Of a DNA stretch of 64,000 nucleotides, positions 1-15,600 are shown piece after piece. The position numbers were made by a program, and so were the translations under genes. The notes below the pieces were generated by a model that worked only from the letters and a program-made list of their open reading frames with translations, had not been told where the DNA came from and ran no database searches. Every line of letters begins with the position of its first letter. Within the stretch, counting starts at the first letter, position 1. The DNA is from Gavia stellata (lineage: Eukaryota; Chordata; Aves; Gaviiformes; Gaviidae), in assembly GCF_030936135.1 (NCBI RefSeq), contig NC_082595.1, positions 105,193,334-105,257,333 on the forward strand, read 5' to 3'.

Positions 1-498
1 AGTAGCAATGAAGAGGCTAAGTTGAGAGGAAAACTCAAGGCATTAAAATTAAAAGAGGGAATCCTTGGTAATAAGTAGGCTCATGTAAAAATTGCTGAAG
101 TATGAGAAGACATGTGACAATAGGGCTTCGTTTTTCAGTGGTTCTTTCTAATAAAAGTATAGTCTGAGATATGTACTAAGGAATGGCAATATAGGTATGC
201 TGTTACAGTGCACGTGCAAGGAAATTGTGTCTGCTCTGAGTGGAATATTAATGTAAGTATAGCTCTTTTCCTTCAGATTTGCTGGGTTTTTTCCCATTTT
301 ATGGAAGTACTTTTATACATTTTATATTAACCTGTGCATTTAATGCATGCTAATGTTTAATACTTAAAAACATGACATTATGGTAGTTAGAAAAACTGCA
401 CATAAAATAAATTGCATTATATTGATTATTAGCAGGAAAATTCAATGTGTTTTGCTGTCATTGTGTTGAGATTGTTGACGTGTTAATCTTCTTTGCAG
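1..498 (+). other. MFSD2B intron (5' part outside the window)
   Basis: AT-rich intronic sequence leading to the acceptor before base 499. No coding exon or repeat is recognised. Confidence 0.7.
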
Positions 499-622
499 GA
501 TGCTGGCGTGTACACCCTTCACAGTGGTGTCCTATTTTTTTATGTGGTACCTGCCTCCTTTTGTATCAGGGAGAGTTGCATGGTACCTGACTTTCTACTG
601 CCTTTTCCAAGCACTGACCACA
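499..622 (+). CDS. MFSD2B: MFSD2B exon (first in window)
   Basis: Acceptor 'cttctttgcag' precedes it and donor 'gtaagtag' follows. The first base completes a codon from an exon left of the window, then 41 codons end in phase 0. It encodes a membrane segment and loop ([14 protein letters not shown]) followed by [14 protein letters not shown]. Confidence 0.9.
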
Positions 623-3600
623 GTAAGTAGATTACAGGTCATGATATTCTCAGCAGTAACTTGCTTGTTTTCTGTCTATATTAATGCATTCAGATTTAGT
701 AAATTGAGATTTACCAAAACTTTACATTTGATTTCAACTTCTAGTGAGTTTAAGGGATAGGCAGATGTCCTTTTATCAAAATCTGTGCTGGTTGATGGTT
801 TCTGCCAATGCTTTCTCTGGCAAATGACCTGCTAATTCAGACAGATTACCTCCGATCATTTTCATTGGCAGTGCCCTAGATACTCAACTCATTCTTGTAT
901 AGATCCATAAAGACATTTGGATTCCTAACTCCAGTTAGACATCTAGCTTCTCATAACTTCTATGTTCAGGAGCAGATCAGGAGACCAAGTAGGTTTGTGG
1001 CTCTAGTTCTGGGTGTTTTGACTTAAGCTAGAAGGCAATGAAAAGTCGGGGTACTGGAGCTGAAATAGTACTGATAGTAGTCATCATGATATTTATGCCT
1101 GGATAGAAGAGTTTGAGCACATGAATTTTTTAATACTTGCAGTATTTATGCAGAAGACATAATTTCAGTGGATCCCAAAGAACTTCTCTGACACGTTCCA
1201 TACTGTGCATGTAGGGGTTGCATCACCCCATTTTGCCTTGTAGCCAATATCAAGGGGAAAAAAGGGGAAAATCTTCCATGCAGACCAGTATCACACAGCA
1301 GATTATGACTGGAAGTAAGACAGCTGCATTGCAATTTGGCAGGGTGTATCCTGGCTGATTGAATTTCACTGGATCACATTTTGAAAAAGTGGTTCCCAGG
1401 CATTTAAAATGTTTGTATTTCTTGTTTGACTTTGGCTTTTCTCCTGTTTACAGATCTGTTGGACCTGGGAATTCTGTATTCCTGTGTTAAGCTGGAATGT
1501 TTCCCTAGGTCCTTTGTGTTTCCCTTGGAGAAAAAGAGTCCAGAAAACATTCGTAATAGCTTAAAATAGTTTTCTTCCCCCTCGCTTTTGAAGGAAAGCC
1601 ACAGATTTTCCGTGGCAGAGCTTTGAAAACATATACACTTGGCATGTTTGATGGACGTGAATAGAAATGCATTCTGTACGAAGAGTAGGATGCAGATTGC
1701 GAGACTTAGTTTGCCTGGCCACAGATCTCTGTGGTGGTGGAAACACCACAGAGAACTTGATTGTTCAAGCAGGTTCATGTCCTACTTCCACTTCACAATA
1801 GTCTGAAATTTTGGCCTGTATGTTGTTCCAAGATTTTAGAAATTATTTTTATTTTAGTTCAACACTAGGAGGACAGGATCCCACTCACATCATTACCATC
1901 CAAAAGGTGAAGCCTTTACTGTTCAATAGTTATTTTCAATGAAGTACTACTGGAAATAAGGCCTCTCCTGCAGTAAAAGTGGGGCTCATTTACCCAGTAG
2001 TGCAATAAATATTACCAGTGCATTGTTTCCACCAAGATTTTACAACAAGGTATCAACCACATGCTAGATACAGTGCTGTAAAAACAAACAAGCAACACTC
2101 CTCATCTACCTTTTTGTCAGTGCCTGGACATAGCAGTTGGGTGTTTCTGCCTGTTCTTAACTGAAATTAAGGAGTGTGTGCTGAAGACAAAGTAGTTTTC
2201 ACTGTTATCTCCTGGAATTACATAGTGAGACACGTATTTGAAATATTTTGGGGATTTATACAGTGTTCTGGCTTGAATAAAGTGGAAAATTGTATTGTCT
2301 TCATTATGGCTTTGCTTCCTGTTAGTTAACTCAAGCTAGGAACATGATAGTCTCCTAGTGCAAGGAAAACTAGATGCTTTATAGCCTCGCTATGAAGGAC
2401 ATGTTCCCAAGGAAGCTGAAAGAGCACAGCGTTAAGGTAAAGTCTCTTGGTAATTTATTATTTATTAGTCTTATTATGAAAGATACTTTTTCCTGTTATA
2501 TGCTTTACAAATCAGAAAGAAAAGCAAGTCTTTGTGCTAAAAAATACAATGTTCTAAATAAGTGAATTCCAAGGTCACATTAAACCATTTTCCCGGATAT
2601 CAAAGGAATACAGCATTTACCCTGACATTTCCTAAGTGTTGTTCTTTCCTTTCATAGTTATTCCAAGTACCATATTCTGCCCTCACCATGTTTCTCAGCA
2701 CAGACCAGAAGGAGAGAGATTCTGCAACAGCATACCGTGAGTATGATCTGGGCTTTCTCATGTGGATTAGGGCTGAGTTTTATTTAAAATCATTCTCTGT
2801 CTATAGGAAGTTCCTAACAGTTTGTATCCCTAAACTGGACTTTTATATGAGATTTTTAATATCTGATGAAATATATTTTGTCTTGTAAATGCTTCCATTT
2901 TTCTAGCTAAATAGGCGATATTAATGTTTTATTGTCTCAAATTGTCTGATTAACTATAAACTCTTTTCAGTTTATTGCTAGCCAGACGAAACAATAAAAA
3001 TCACTCTTACCCAAGCCAGGGTAGGGAATAATGATTTCATTTAAAGGTGATTTGTAGGGGGAAAAAACAAAGTGCTGATCTTCGTTAACATTCAATTAAA
3101 GAAAGCCTGAAGGTAATTTTAAGTATTTTCTTTTCTTTTTCTTTTTTTTTTTTTTTTTAAATTTGGATTTCCTTAGGTTTATGTGGTTTGTGTTATAAAT
3201 TCAAATCTCCAAGCTGTTTTCTCTGAAAAAAATTCTAGAACTCATAGAACCAAGACAGTTAACCCCACCAAAAAAGGAAAGTAATTTTGTGTGCGTGTTC
3301 ACACCAACTGAAATGTCTCTTTTTATTTCATCTGTGTTTGTTTAATTCTAACATATACTAGGCAGTTTAAGGACAGACTTGCTGTAAAATAACTAGCACT
3401 CTGGCTGTATTAGTTAAAAGAATGAGGGCTTCCAGACCATATCTCTGGCTCTTCAACAATCAAAACCAGACAAAGTTTTTGCTTTGAAGCAAATCGATCA
3501 GACCAAAGAAGTGCAATGAAAATCTCTTCAAGATTTCCTGTATAGATCATAAATTCAATGTAAGAACAGTTTCTTCCCTTCCTACTCTCTTCAGCTCTGT

Positions 3601-6600
3601 TCTCACCCTTTCTTTATTATGTAACTGCTATCTCTCATGGCCACCAGCATTAAGCAAGGTAAAGAGAAAAGAGTGCTCAAGTGTCACATGAAAGACTTTT
3701 CTGTGTCCTAACTTGTCCTTCAGTGTTATTTTAGAATAACTTGTAATTTTTTTGTTGTGTCTGTTTTCTCTTCCGGGCAAGAATCCTTTTCTTTTCCATT
3801 AGTCCTTCTAACCCTCAACATACTTTCTTGAGTATGTTGAAAACTAAACCACAGAGTTATAGCAAAATGTCCAGCAGTGTTAAAAATATCATGTCAGGAA
3901 TTCTAGATACAATATCCCCTGAGCAACCCCATCCCTTTCCAGCCACATGGAGCAGTTGTAATTTGCATTATCATCAAGTATCTCAAGAGAAAGTCTGGGC
4001 TAGCAGTCATAGGACAGGACTAAACAGTGGGAGATTCCAGTTGTGTTATATTCTTTGGCACTGACTGTATTCTGAGTCATCTGGCCTAAATTCTAACTAA
4101 ATCCATGTACCTAGTGTTTTCTATTGTCTGGTTTTATGTCTTCAGAGGCTGTGATCCAAATAAATGTGCTTTTCTCTCTGCTAGTCCCATGCAAGGCTTC
4201 ACAGGCATGTGAAATTTGTGCTCATAAAAGCTGTTGAACTCCATGGCTAAGAGGTGTTATACATTTATCAGGAAACGGTTTAACTTTTGAGTGTGCAGCA
4301 GTTCTTCTAAGCCGAGTTAGGGTGGTGGAATGAGCCATAGTTTTGACTTTTCAAATGTTGGTATTTTTGTATATTTTGAAATTATATTTGTTTGATTATG
4401 ATTATGTGAGAATCTCTCTCTTTTTTATTTTTTTAAACAACAAGGCCTTACTTAAACAGTTTTTCTCTTGTCTCTCGTTGGGTTACATTGAGAATTATTC
4501 TTGTTGATAGACTTTCTTGGATGCAGTCAGTTGTTCAGGCATTTCTTCAACAGTTTAAAGAAAAACAGCTGTGTAATATGAAATGTACTTTTAAAAAGAG
4601 ATTGGAATCAGAGGATCCATTACCCTCTACTGGAGACAAGCAGAACTGCTTATTATAAATTTTGTCCTGCTCCTTACTATGAGTGCAAGATAGAAATACT
4701 GGATTCCAAAGTTGCTTTAACATAAATCCTACTTACGTTCTGGGCAAAATATAACCTACTTCAAGGTACAATCTGCTTTCTGGAAGATCGGCTTTCTTGG
4801 CTGAGGTGGAAAGTAATACATTATAAATTCTGAGTGCACAAGAACTTTGAAAAATGCCTGTTTCTCAGCTCTTGCTACTTCTTAGAAAATAAGGTTTTAT
4901 AATGGTTGTATTTCTGTTGCCTATAATAATGCTTCTGAGTTTTATTCTATGCAAATGCTTTGTAAAATGCAGATATAGAGCCCTAGATAAAGGTTATAAA
5001 TGTGTAGGTGGTGTTTTGAATGAAAGGTGTGACTGAGGTGCATTGCCTTTGCACTGAGCAGTCAACAGTTTGGAAGCTCTGCAAGGCCCATTTGAGACTA
5101 GTTTGTGTCCAAACACTTCAGATCAGGTTGAGGTTAGGATTTCCACCATCTGCCAGCATTTTTGTGTGTATGGACTGAACTGGAACATTGCTGGTAAGAC
5201 TGGATGTGACGTTTGGGGAGGAAGCTTTTGGTTTTTTTACCTCCCATTCATTTAAATTAATGTTACATGAAGCCTCAAATTTTCCATTCAGAAGCATTTT
5301 CCATTTGGAAACATACTAGCAATGGTTTAAATGATCCAAGTGTCCTAGCGAGCCTCTCTTTCTTTTTCCTTACTTGATCTTCCATACTACATACAGCCCT
5401 TGTTACTGCACTGTCTGAACATCTTGCGGTCTGTGTGCATTGCCCTCCCGTTAGGTGGAGAAGTACTTCTATTCCTTTACAAGGATACACAAAAAGGCAC
5501 GTGTCCAAGGTCACCGAGGAAGGCTGTTATAGAGCAGGGAACTTGAATAAGCCTGAACCTAGGAGCTTTTGAAACACCTGTCACTTCCCAGGGAGAGTAT
5601 GATAACCACCAGGACACAACCCGCTCTGGAAGTGGCCCTTAAAATCCCCTATGGTGCTGCTCAGAAAGGAACTTGGGACTCCTGGGGTCACTGAGAGAGA
5701 GTAAGTAGAAAAAAGCCTGATGTTTAGGTCAATGAGAAGAACATTCCCTCATAAACAGGGAGTCTTGGTCCCTGTCCCTGTTCCTAATCTGTTCATGTAT
5801 TCAATCCGATGAATCTTTATGCAAAATGCATAAATAGTCCTTGGAGCTAGGGCAGGAACTCAGTTTATCTCCCTGCCATGGGGGTGCTGGGTATGGCCAT
5901 ACTGCGTGGAAACAGGAGTGGTACGCTTGAAATCCCTCAGGGTGAGAAGTGTCTAGATCTCAGATTACTCACCACCCGCCTTCAATGGAGCTGTAGCAAC
6001 TAGCCACCTTGTTGACTGATTTTGAGTACATGGAGCATGAGCTGGATGCCCATGGTTAGATCTTTGCTTTCCCAAATGGAAACTTTGGTTGGTTTTTTTA
6101 GGTGATCCCTTGTTCTGATGTTACTTGGAGTGTTAGTGATCTGAATCATGCTCTGAGGCTGAGGTACCTAGTTCTGCCTGACTGTGGCCTTAGGCAGTTA
6201 AGAACAGCATCTGCTGTTTCCAGGAGCTTTGCCACTGTACTATTTCCAACGTAAGTCCGAGGTAAGCATCATTTTGTTTTACAGTAGGAGAACCTAGAGG
6301 TCTGATCAGGTAAGTGGTTTGAAAAATGTTTCACAAGTTACTGTCAAGCTTGAGATGAAAAGTCTGATGTTATGGTTCCTAGTCTTGCTTTGGAAAAATG
6401 GCATTCAACATTTGAAGTGTAGTTCTGCTCTGGTCCTCGAGATTAAAGGTTTCTATGTTGTTGCCCTGTGGCTCTTAATCTCAGCCACATCCATCATGCA
6501 GCCTGTATAAAAGAGGCTCTTTCATGGAGGCTTCTAAAATCTGATCAGAAAATAGATGACAAAACTCTCTTTCCTTGAGACTGTTCTATTTCTGATCCTC

Positions 6601-9600
6601 CAGTTCTGCTGTTCTTGGTATTGCTTTTTCTGCTTGTTCCCTGTAAAAGAAAATGGCTTGATGAGGTTGCTCTTCAGTGAGATAAATGAGCAGGCTTGCA
6701 GACAGTGGAGGAATCAAGTTCTCATCCTCAGTGCACATTTGTGCTTCCTTCTTTAGGAATGACCATGGAGGTGCTTGGGACCTTGATTGGAGCTGCTCTT
6801 CAGGGTCAGATTGTGGCCAGTGCTCACGTCTCTCATCACTGCACTATGAATCCCCCAGTAAACACAACCGACTCCTGGCATGACACTCCCAGCTTTCCAG
6901 ACCCCTCAGATCCCCTGTCTCATCAAGTAAGTGTCTATAGCAGCACACTAAAATCTCTTAGGGAGAGGGGTGTGGTTTTCTTCTGTAATACCGTATCATA
7001 TCATCCAGCTGGATGAGCATAAACATGACTTCCTTGAAATCAGTAATACTGGAGCTGAGACAACTGCCTTGTTGCAAACAAGGCTTCCCATCTGTTGTCT
7101 TTGCAACCACTTCTCAGCGTGACAGCAGAATTACACTGAGGAGCTTTTCTGAAGATGCTAAACTGTAAAGTAGCTACGAGGTATATGGCCATCCTTTTTT
7201 TTTACTAGGGGCTGATTCACAGTTTAAAATAGAAGCTTAGTAAGAAAAGCTTACCTTACCTCACCAGGAATACTGCATCCAGTTCTGGGGTCCTCAGCAC
7301 AAGAAAGACACAGACCTGTTCGAGCGGGTCCAGAGGAGGGCCACAAAAATGGTCAGAGGGTTGGAACACCTCTCCTTTGAAGAACAGTTGAGAGAGTTGG
7401 ATTTGTTCAGCCTGCAGAAGAGAAGGCTCCAGGGAGACCTTATTGTGGCCTTTCAATGTATAAAGGGAGCTTGTAAGAAAGATGGAAAAAGACTTTTTAC
7501 TAAGGCCTGTAGGACAAGAAAAGGGACAATAGTTAGAAGGGTAGAAAGAGGATAGATTTAGATTAGATATAAGGAAGAAATTTTTTATGATAAGGATGGT
7601 GAGACACTGGAACCAGTTGCCTAGAAAAGTTGTGGATGCCCCATCCCTGGAAGTGTTCAAGGTCAGGTTAGATGGGACATTGAGCAACCTGATCGAGTGA
7701 AAGATGTCCCTGCCCGTGGCAGAGGGGTTGGAACTAGATGAAATTTAAAGGTCCCATCCAACCCAAATAATTCTATGATTCTATGAAAAAATGGTGGCTA
7801 TACCAGGATCTTTCGGTTCAGCAACACTGCTTTTCAAACTAGTTATCACTAGGTGATCTCCTGTAAAAATTAACAGCCGTTATGTGAATGAAACTGTAAG
7901 TCCTACTTGGAATCTGTATTCTTGTGAAGGTACAAAGCACTGTTGAAAGTAGATGGTTGGTAACAGGCAATTAGTGGGAGCAGGGCTCAGTGGTTAACAT
8001 GTGGAATAAACCTAGAGATCCATGCTTGTTTATTTCATTTTCCACAGCAGATTTCTCCTGTAATCCTGCACAAGTAATTTAATCTCTTCATGCTTCAGTT
8101 TGCTATTTTTTGAGAAACAGAGAAGGTTTTATATCTGGGAAGAAATCCCAAAACCTGATCCAGACATCAGTGAACACAATTTGATAGTCTTCCATTGTTT
8201 CCAGTGGTCCTGAAACAGGCCCTGAATCAAACAATTACCTGTGTAACATTTTTTTCTGTGTCATTTGTGAAATCAGCAGTTTGTTGTTTCCATTTTACCA
8301 ATTACTAGATTCAGTATTTTTATATTTTCATCTGTTTCTCTGTCAGTGCATGTACTAACTGATATATAAAATTCCTCATGAAGAAGATTCCTTGACCTGA
8401 GTCTAATCTCAGGTGTTTGGTGCAAATCAGGACGTACGTATTCGTGCTCTGCTTATTGTAGTTGAATAGCTCATATTACCACTCCAGCAGAAGTAAAATC
8501 ACAAGCCAAAGGCATGCTTTTATGCATGCTTTGAATTTGCATACCCTGGCACTAGCACCGGTAGTCCAGGAAGGGGACCAAGCCTTGCTTGCCCCCACTC
8601 CCAGACACTATTCTCTGCCTCTGTGCTACCTGATCCTTTTGGCACAGGCCATTGTAAGACTTCTCAGAGAGCTACCTGGGAAACTGCATGGGGAGAGCTG
8701 GGCCGCTTCTCTAAGTGGCCATGCCATTTTATAGCTGATTAAAGCATTTTTGAAGCTGCTTGTTAGGTAACTTCTAGTGTATATTTTAACAAGACACAGA
8801 ACATCATCCTGTCTTCCTTTTTAGCTTCTAGGACAATGGCTTGATGTAGAAAACTACTGTGCTATTGCAGCTCTGTGAATTGTCAAGAGGAGTAGCTTGA
8901 ACAGTTGTGGAGCAAGCTGAATTTCATTGTACAGCAGATTCCCTGTCTGAATCTGCTTTATGCCATAATCACCAGCTTCTACTTTCAAATCTCTTAAATG
9001 ACTTTCAAGGAAAAAAAATACATGATCTGGATTTATTTATTTTCTGACTAACCACATGTGCTTTCCTGTCCTTTTTGAGGTAGGAGGGAGATGGAGAAAG
9101 AAGCTTCACAATGAGTTGAATGTCAAGTAGTTTTTTATTCAGAAGAAATAGTAAAGATATATAGCCTAAAGAAGCCAGAGCTTGTAGATAGAAGTAATGT
9201 CTTCCATTAAACTAGCTACTAACGCTGGGAAACAATGGAAAAGCTTTTAGACACACAAACATTTTTCAGATCTGAAGAAGTCGCAGTGTAACTGGAAACT
9301 TGTCTTTTATTTCGCCAACTATATGGGTTGATTTAATTAGAGATATTACATTCCTCTTTTCACTTTCTTATTTACAAGCAGCCATGTGTTCATTTTTTGT
9401 GAGGATTTCCTGTTTATTTGAGTTGGTCTTTTTTTTTTTCCTTCTTCCACTGTTTTGTGTGTCACCTTCTCAGGTTTTGTAGATGAGTAGTATCCCATGA
9501 TTGGGAACAGTCTGGATTATGATATCCAACTTTTTTCCATGGGTAAGGTTCTGTTCACTCCTTGTTCTTTCCTGCCCTTTTTCCCAAAGAGCCCTCAGGC

Positions 9601-12600
9601 CTGGGCAGAGGCCATAGTCTGAATGAACTGCTCTGGCAACCCACCTCACTCCCTGTTTTGTAAAGACCAAAGTTTTTTGCCATTCACATAACCTGGCATC
9701 AATTTGGTTGGATTATGGGAGCATGTATGGCCAGCGAGCCACGTGGGGGAGCTGCTTGCATCGTATGACAGGGCATTTGCCTTTTGTTCACACCACGAAC
9801 AACAGATTATGTATCTAACTGCACGATCAACAGGAGATGTTGGATCTTGAATTTTGGTTGTATGACTGATGGACATTGAGTTATAAATTGGGGCAGGATT
9901 AGGGTCTATGAACCTGAAGTACCTCCATCAGTCTAAAAAAAAATATTTAGAAGAGGCCGAATATTGACTGTTTCTCTTAGTGCCATTCAGGAGTATGGCC
10001 TTTTTGTCACAAGGACTAATTTTTTAGCTGCTCAAGAGCACACCTAATTTAAAAGAAGACCTGGTGAATGACTATTTTGCTCATTATTGAGGAAAGGAAG
10101 TGGAAGAAATAGTTATTTCTAAGCTCTTCTGAAGTTGTTACTGTAAGCTTAGGATTGGATATTTCCTACTGGAAACCAAGCATGGATATTGATACAGTTC
10201 ATCGATGGGCTAACAAGTTTTGTTTAGGGTCAGAGAATCTTATTTGGCCTACCACGAATATTCTTGATAGTTTAAGCTCAAATTACACTTGACTATGACC
10301 TGTGAAAGAAAGCATTTAATTCAGTTGCTTCAAGCAAATTAACAAATAAATAGACGTGAGATATAAAATACATAATGGAATCCTGTTACTATAATTTTTT
10401 TCAGTCCCTTCTCTCCTGGCTAGGCTGCTTTTGAGGCTGAAATTACCTCCTCTAAGTGAATTCAGGTATCTACAATACTGCAGCCTGTTGTCTGTGCAAG
10501 CCATAACCAATAGTATAAAAGTACTCTGTGACTTAATTTATATCTCTGATACAAAAAACCCCAAACCTTTGTGCCAAATAAAGAATAGTCCCGCATTCCT
10601 TTATTTCACCATGTCCCCTTCTAAAATGTAAATATCTTAACAAAAGCTGTTGTCTTGAAGATTATCTATACTTGCATAGGTCATCTGACTACCTTTGCAT
10701 TTATACTGACTTTATATTTGGGAGTACATTCTTGTAATTGCATGCCTATTTACCAACTGCTTCCTAGATTTATATTAATTCCATTTGCAACATATTACTG
10801 ATAATTTGGAATTAAGTTTTCCTATCAAATAATCATTGTGTCATAAAGCTTTATAACCAGCACTTATTTTATATTTGAGAACACAGTATAAAATAAATTA
10901 TTACCGAATACTAAAGGAAAATAATTTTTAAAGCTTTATTCAAGAGTCAGTGTAATCAGAGTTAGAAACAATAAATGTGATCTAATGATGCGGGAGGTAT
11001 CCTTGGAGGCTTTGTTCCCCTGGCTAATAGGAAGAAAAGATTTCTAAATTTGCTTAAGTATTTCACTAAGTAACCAGGAAAACAAGCATGCAAGCTACCA
11101 TATTGTCAAAACTTTCATGTGAAAGTGTGATTTCTAAAATTCATTAAAGGAAGTTTTTATGATGATTATGTATAAATGCAGTAACAGTAGTAATTATGTT
11201 TAGATCAGTACTGACACCTTTCCTACCCCGCCTGAAGATACAGATAGCAGTCTGTGTAGCTAGATCAACTGGATTTACTAAAAACCAGAATCACTCTATG
11301 GATGCTGCATGTTTTTTATAGATGACTGTGTATGTCTATAGCTAGTCTCAACATAAGCTAATTTTTAAAACATTCAGGTTGCCAACACAGTAGCCCTTTT
11401 GTTCACAGCTTCTTTTTTTTGCAAGATATATACTTGTGTGCCCTGGATTTATCCAAAAGTAGGTGTTGTTTATAAATGAACTGCAGAAGTGAACATTTTT
11501 CAGAGGTAGAAGACAGACAGTTGACTGTATGTAGATGGGCATTTTTTCATTTGCAGATGACTCACCAGAAAGAGACTGAAATTTTCATTATGACTTGTCA
11601 TTCTCCTGTCGCAATTTCAAAGATGTCTTTTTTCTTTCCAAAGGCAAAAGTTTATATGATTGCAGCAGGGGTCATAGGAGGTGTGTATCTTCTTGGAATT
11701 GTCATTCTTTTTCTCGGAGTAAAGGAAAAAGATGGTAAGATATATTTAAGTATGCCTAGATTTAATAAGAATAATTTCACATTCACCTCTGAAAAAGATT
11801 GTTATTTTATGTATTCTGCTCCTCTTAGATCCTTATGCCTTGAATTCAGACAGAGCAATTCCTTTTTGTAAGGGACTTGGACTCACCATGAAGCACGGTC
11901 CATATGTGAAGCTTACTGCTTCATTTCTTCTCATCTCGACAGCAGTTCAGGTAACTTCAGACTCTCTAAGTCTGTGCGTTGGCCTCATTCCAGTCCCAGC
12001 ATGGGAGAGTCTGCGGCAGCTAAAATGCAAATAACCTGTGGCTGGTGACTGGAGGTGGTGATCTAGGGGGTGGCGCCTTCCCCTACAAATCAGTAGGGAA
12101 CCAGAGTCCTTTTTTGGTGCCTGGGGTCCTGTGTGGCTGGAGACGGTTCTTTCAAACGAGAAGCAAAACCAAAGTCCTGGCCATTTAAAGAAGGCTGCTT
12201 TTTTTTTTTCCCCCCTCCCATAAAAGGTGAGGAACTAGTCCTAGTGACCCAGATTGGGTCATTATATGTTATCCATCTACAGTCTCCTGTGGTTTCAGTT
12301 GCTTAGAGAATGCTTTTTCTCTTCTCTCTGTTCTTCTCTATAGTGTGTGCCGCTTCAAACCACTGCCCCTTTCCTTTGCGTAGGTGACTGTTCTCAGATA
12401 GTGGCTGAACTGGTTCTTATGGATTCTTTTGTGATGGAAGGCATTAGGTCAGAGCAAGATGATGTTCAGAGGCAGGAGGTCTTACCTGTCTCAGAGCTAG
12501 ATAGAGCTAATTTTTAAATGAGGACCTGCAGTTGAATGTGGCTCTCACAAAAAGATGCAATACGTCCTCCCATAGAGAGAAGCTGTAGAAAAACTTAAAG

Positions 12601-15600
12601 CCACTCAGTAAGAAACCCTTACTCCCCATAAGTCCAGCAGTCTTTTTAAGACTTGATTTTTGAGCTATGTTCAACTCAGTAAATACGTTATTCTAATATG
12701 AACCTGTACATATCAATTGAAGTTGGCTTTATTTTGAAAAGCAAATAATATTCACATTTTTGTCAACAGACTCTTAGTCGCATCAGCCATTGATGAAGTG
12801 AATATCAGGACAGAGGGCAAGAATGGGGCATGTAAGAGAGCAGTGCTGTGTTCACCAGCAGCCCTGGTGAATTAGTAAATTCCTTGGAAGGGCTGCTTAA
12901 AAGCCTGCAAAGACTTCCAAAGAAGTACTGAAGTTTCCTGTTGGCCTGGATTTGGGCACAGTTAGTAGACTGTCCTTTACAGCATGTCAGTCCTTGCTGG
13001 AAGGCCCAAGGGTGAGAAACAATAGCAGAAGTATTTCTGCTTACATCTGGGATCTGCAGGTACTGTGAGCAACAGCAGAGACAGGGAGAAGATGAAAGAT
13101 GAAAGGTCCCTTATGGTCCAGATCCTTCCAGCATCCATTCAGTAAGTAAGGATACAGTGCACATCTGGTTGCTGGCAGCCAACTACTTGCTGACAACACC
13201 CAGAGAGGAAAAGATCTTCTGTCAGTCCATATCTCTTTGTTTTTCTGTTTGTACAGACTGAAGGGAAGGTGTGAGGGGAGGCAGAAGCTGGAAGTTGTAT
13301 TGCTCCAGTTCAGCCAACATCAGCAACCCTTGCTATTATTATTCAAGGGAGGGACACTGACTTCGTGGAATTTAGTGAGTGGATTACTGATGAGCAAAGG
13401 AATAGGCAGGTAAAGATGCATTGGCCATAATGCCAGAGTGTGATATTCTACATCTAAATTGAAGGCCACAAGCTAGGGAAGGCTTTGGTGGCAATGGAGA
13501 AAGGATATAATTTTTATCCTAATTTGTATGCAGATGATTGGCCGCTTATAATCTACAAGCACACAAAAGAGCAAGAGTTGATCATACTGCTGTGGCATGA
13601 GTATTAAATCCTCCCCTGTAATTTTACTTCTGCAGAACTGCTGGAGCTGGGCCTGAACCATATTCTGGTGTTCAGAACCCCCCTGAGTTCTGCAAAAGCA
13701 TGGTGGCAGTGGCTTCATCTGTCATTATAACACAGTGCACCTAGATCCTCCCATCCAGTGAGTACTCAGACTTACAAAGATAGCTGACCCAAAACTACAC
13801 TTCATAGCCAAGGTTGTATAAGAAACCAGCAGTTAGCTGCTTTACTACAGAAGGTTGGCATGAGCGTAATTCTAGCGGAAGAGTAACTTGTTTCGGAGTC
13901 AGAGCTTCTGGTGAAAGATTAATGGCATGGCTATGGAAAAGGAAGGGCAATTTCTTGCAGTAGTCTGTAGCCGTAGCCGTGACAACAACAAAAGGCAATT
14001 GCAACATAAGGAATAAAGCCTTTAGACAGAATCGTCTCGTAAAGCAGTTCCTGGTTTGGTCATTTTTATGCTGTATTAGGTGCATGGTTTACCTCTTGCT
14101 TGCCCCAATATTATTGGCATATTACTCCAGTGACAGCAGGATAGTTATTGCTTCTTTAAATTGTTGCAAACAAGGGAAGAATGGGACTCCCAAATCCTAC
14201 ATTTAACAAATCAGTCACCAACTATGTTTGGCTAGTATGGAATGAGACGTCATTTTTGTCATTTTAAATTTTCCTTTCTTTTTCGGTGGTCACCAAATGT
14301 CTTCAATCCAACAGCTGGAGCAGAGCAACTTCGTCCTATTCTGCACTCATGCTGCTGATCTTCGCAATCACTTCCAGTATCTGGTGGTGACCATCTTGGT
14401 GAGTCGCACTTCTCTCCCATCTTTTTATTTGATAGCTGGTTCTCACTGTTTTTTGGCACAAAATAACAGAAGACAAGAGTTTTGTGTCTAGGCAGAGCTG
14501 TTAAGAAACTACGCTGTCTTTTGCATTGCCCGTTGGAAATAAAGCTGGTGTTCCCTACTGTACTTCTAAAAAATTAATGCTTTGGAGTTTTTAATTCATT
14601 GTTTGTTGCTTTTACCTGTAAGTCACTTCCTGCTCTAATAAAAGGCAAAAGCTGCTGCCAGAAAGGAGGTCTGGAATTTTAGCTCCTTTTTCCCTTTCCC
14701 CAGTCTGATATGCCAAAAATTAAACAACTTTAATTTGTGTATTCATACACATGAGCCTTCTGGGCTAGGCAGCTTGCAAGGATAAATATTTAAAATATCC
14801 AGACATGTGAAGATTCCTCTCTAGAGCGATTGGCATTGTGATAAAAAGATCCTTTTACAGAACCTTTTTTCTTGGCATGCAGAGGTAGAATTCTGCTTGC
14901 TTAGATGATACTTATAACTCAGTTACACACTGCTCCTGTACTGCATGATTTACTTTATGATTACAAGTAGTATTAGTTGAAAAATGCCATTTTCATCCTT
15001 CTGACCAACATCCTTTAAACACAAGTAGAACATTTAATATTGCATAATTACTGGGATGTGCATGTACTACACTTTTGAAATATTTTGTAGAGAATTTGTC
15101 TACCATATAGAATACTTCAGCAGTCATTTTCAGGGAAGCTGTTGCATGATTTCTGACCCATTTGGCACAGAGATTTTGTGGAACCATCTTAGCGGAACTT
15201 CATTTCCACTTCTTGGTCCCAACCTCCCACCCTTTCTACTCCTTTTTGATTCTTCATTTCCCACAGTATAAGACAGATCTTTTCCAATGATTAAAACCAA
15301 AATGTTGGAGAGCGAGGGATGACTGTTGGGTATTTTAAGGCTCTGCAAGTAATGGACATCAAGAAGAGAGACAAGAAGCCATATAGTTCAAGTCAGTAGA
15401 GTGGAATATAACTGTAACAATGAGATTACATTTGAATTTAGGTCAATTGTAAGACTGTCATTAGTAGCAATACTTCAGTGCATTGGTACTATGTTGCCTG
15501 TACTTGTTGCTGCTACCAGGTGAGTATTACAGTATATGAAACAGTAGTGTTGACTGAAAGTGACTATTTATCTTACAGGTTGTTCCTAAGAATAAACATG

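Noticed and set aside
7256-7687. 143-codon frame on the - strand
   Set aside because: Antisense of the CR1 fragment at 7256-7786.
11476-11871. 131-codon open frame covering an MFSD2B exon
   Set aside because: Only 11644-11734 is exon; the rest is intron read-through, as the phases and the next exon at 11829 show.
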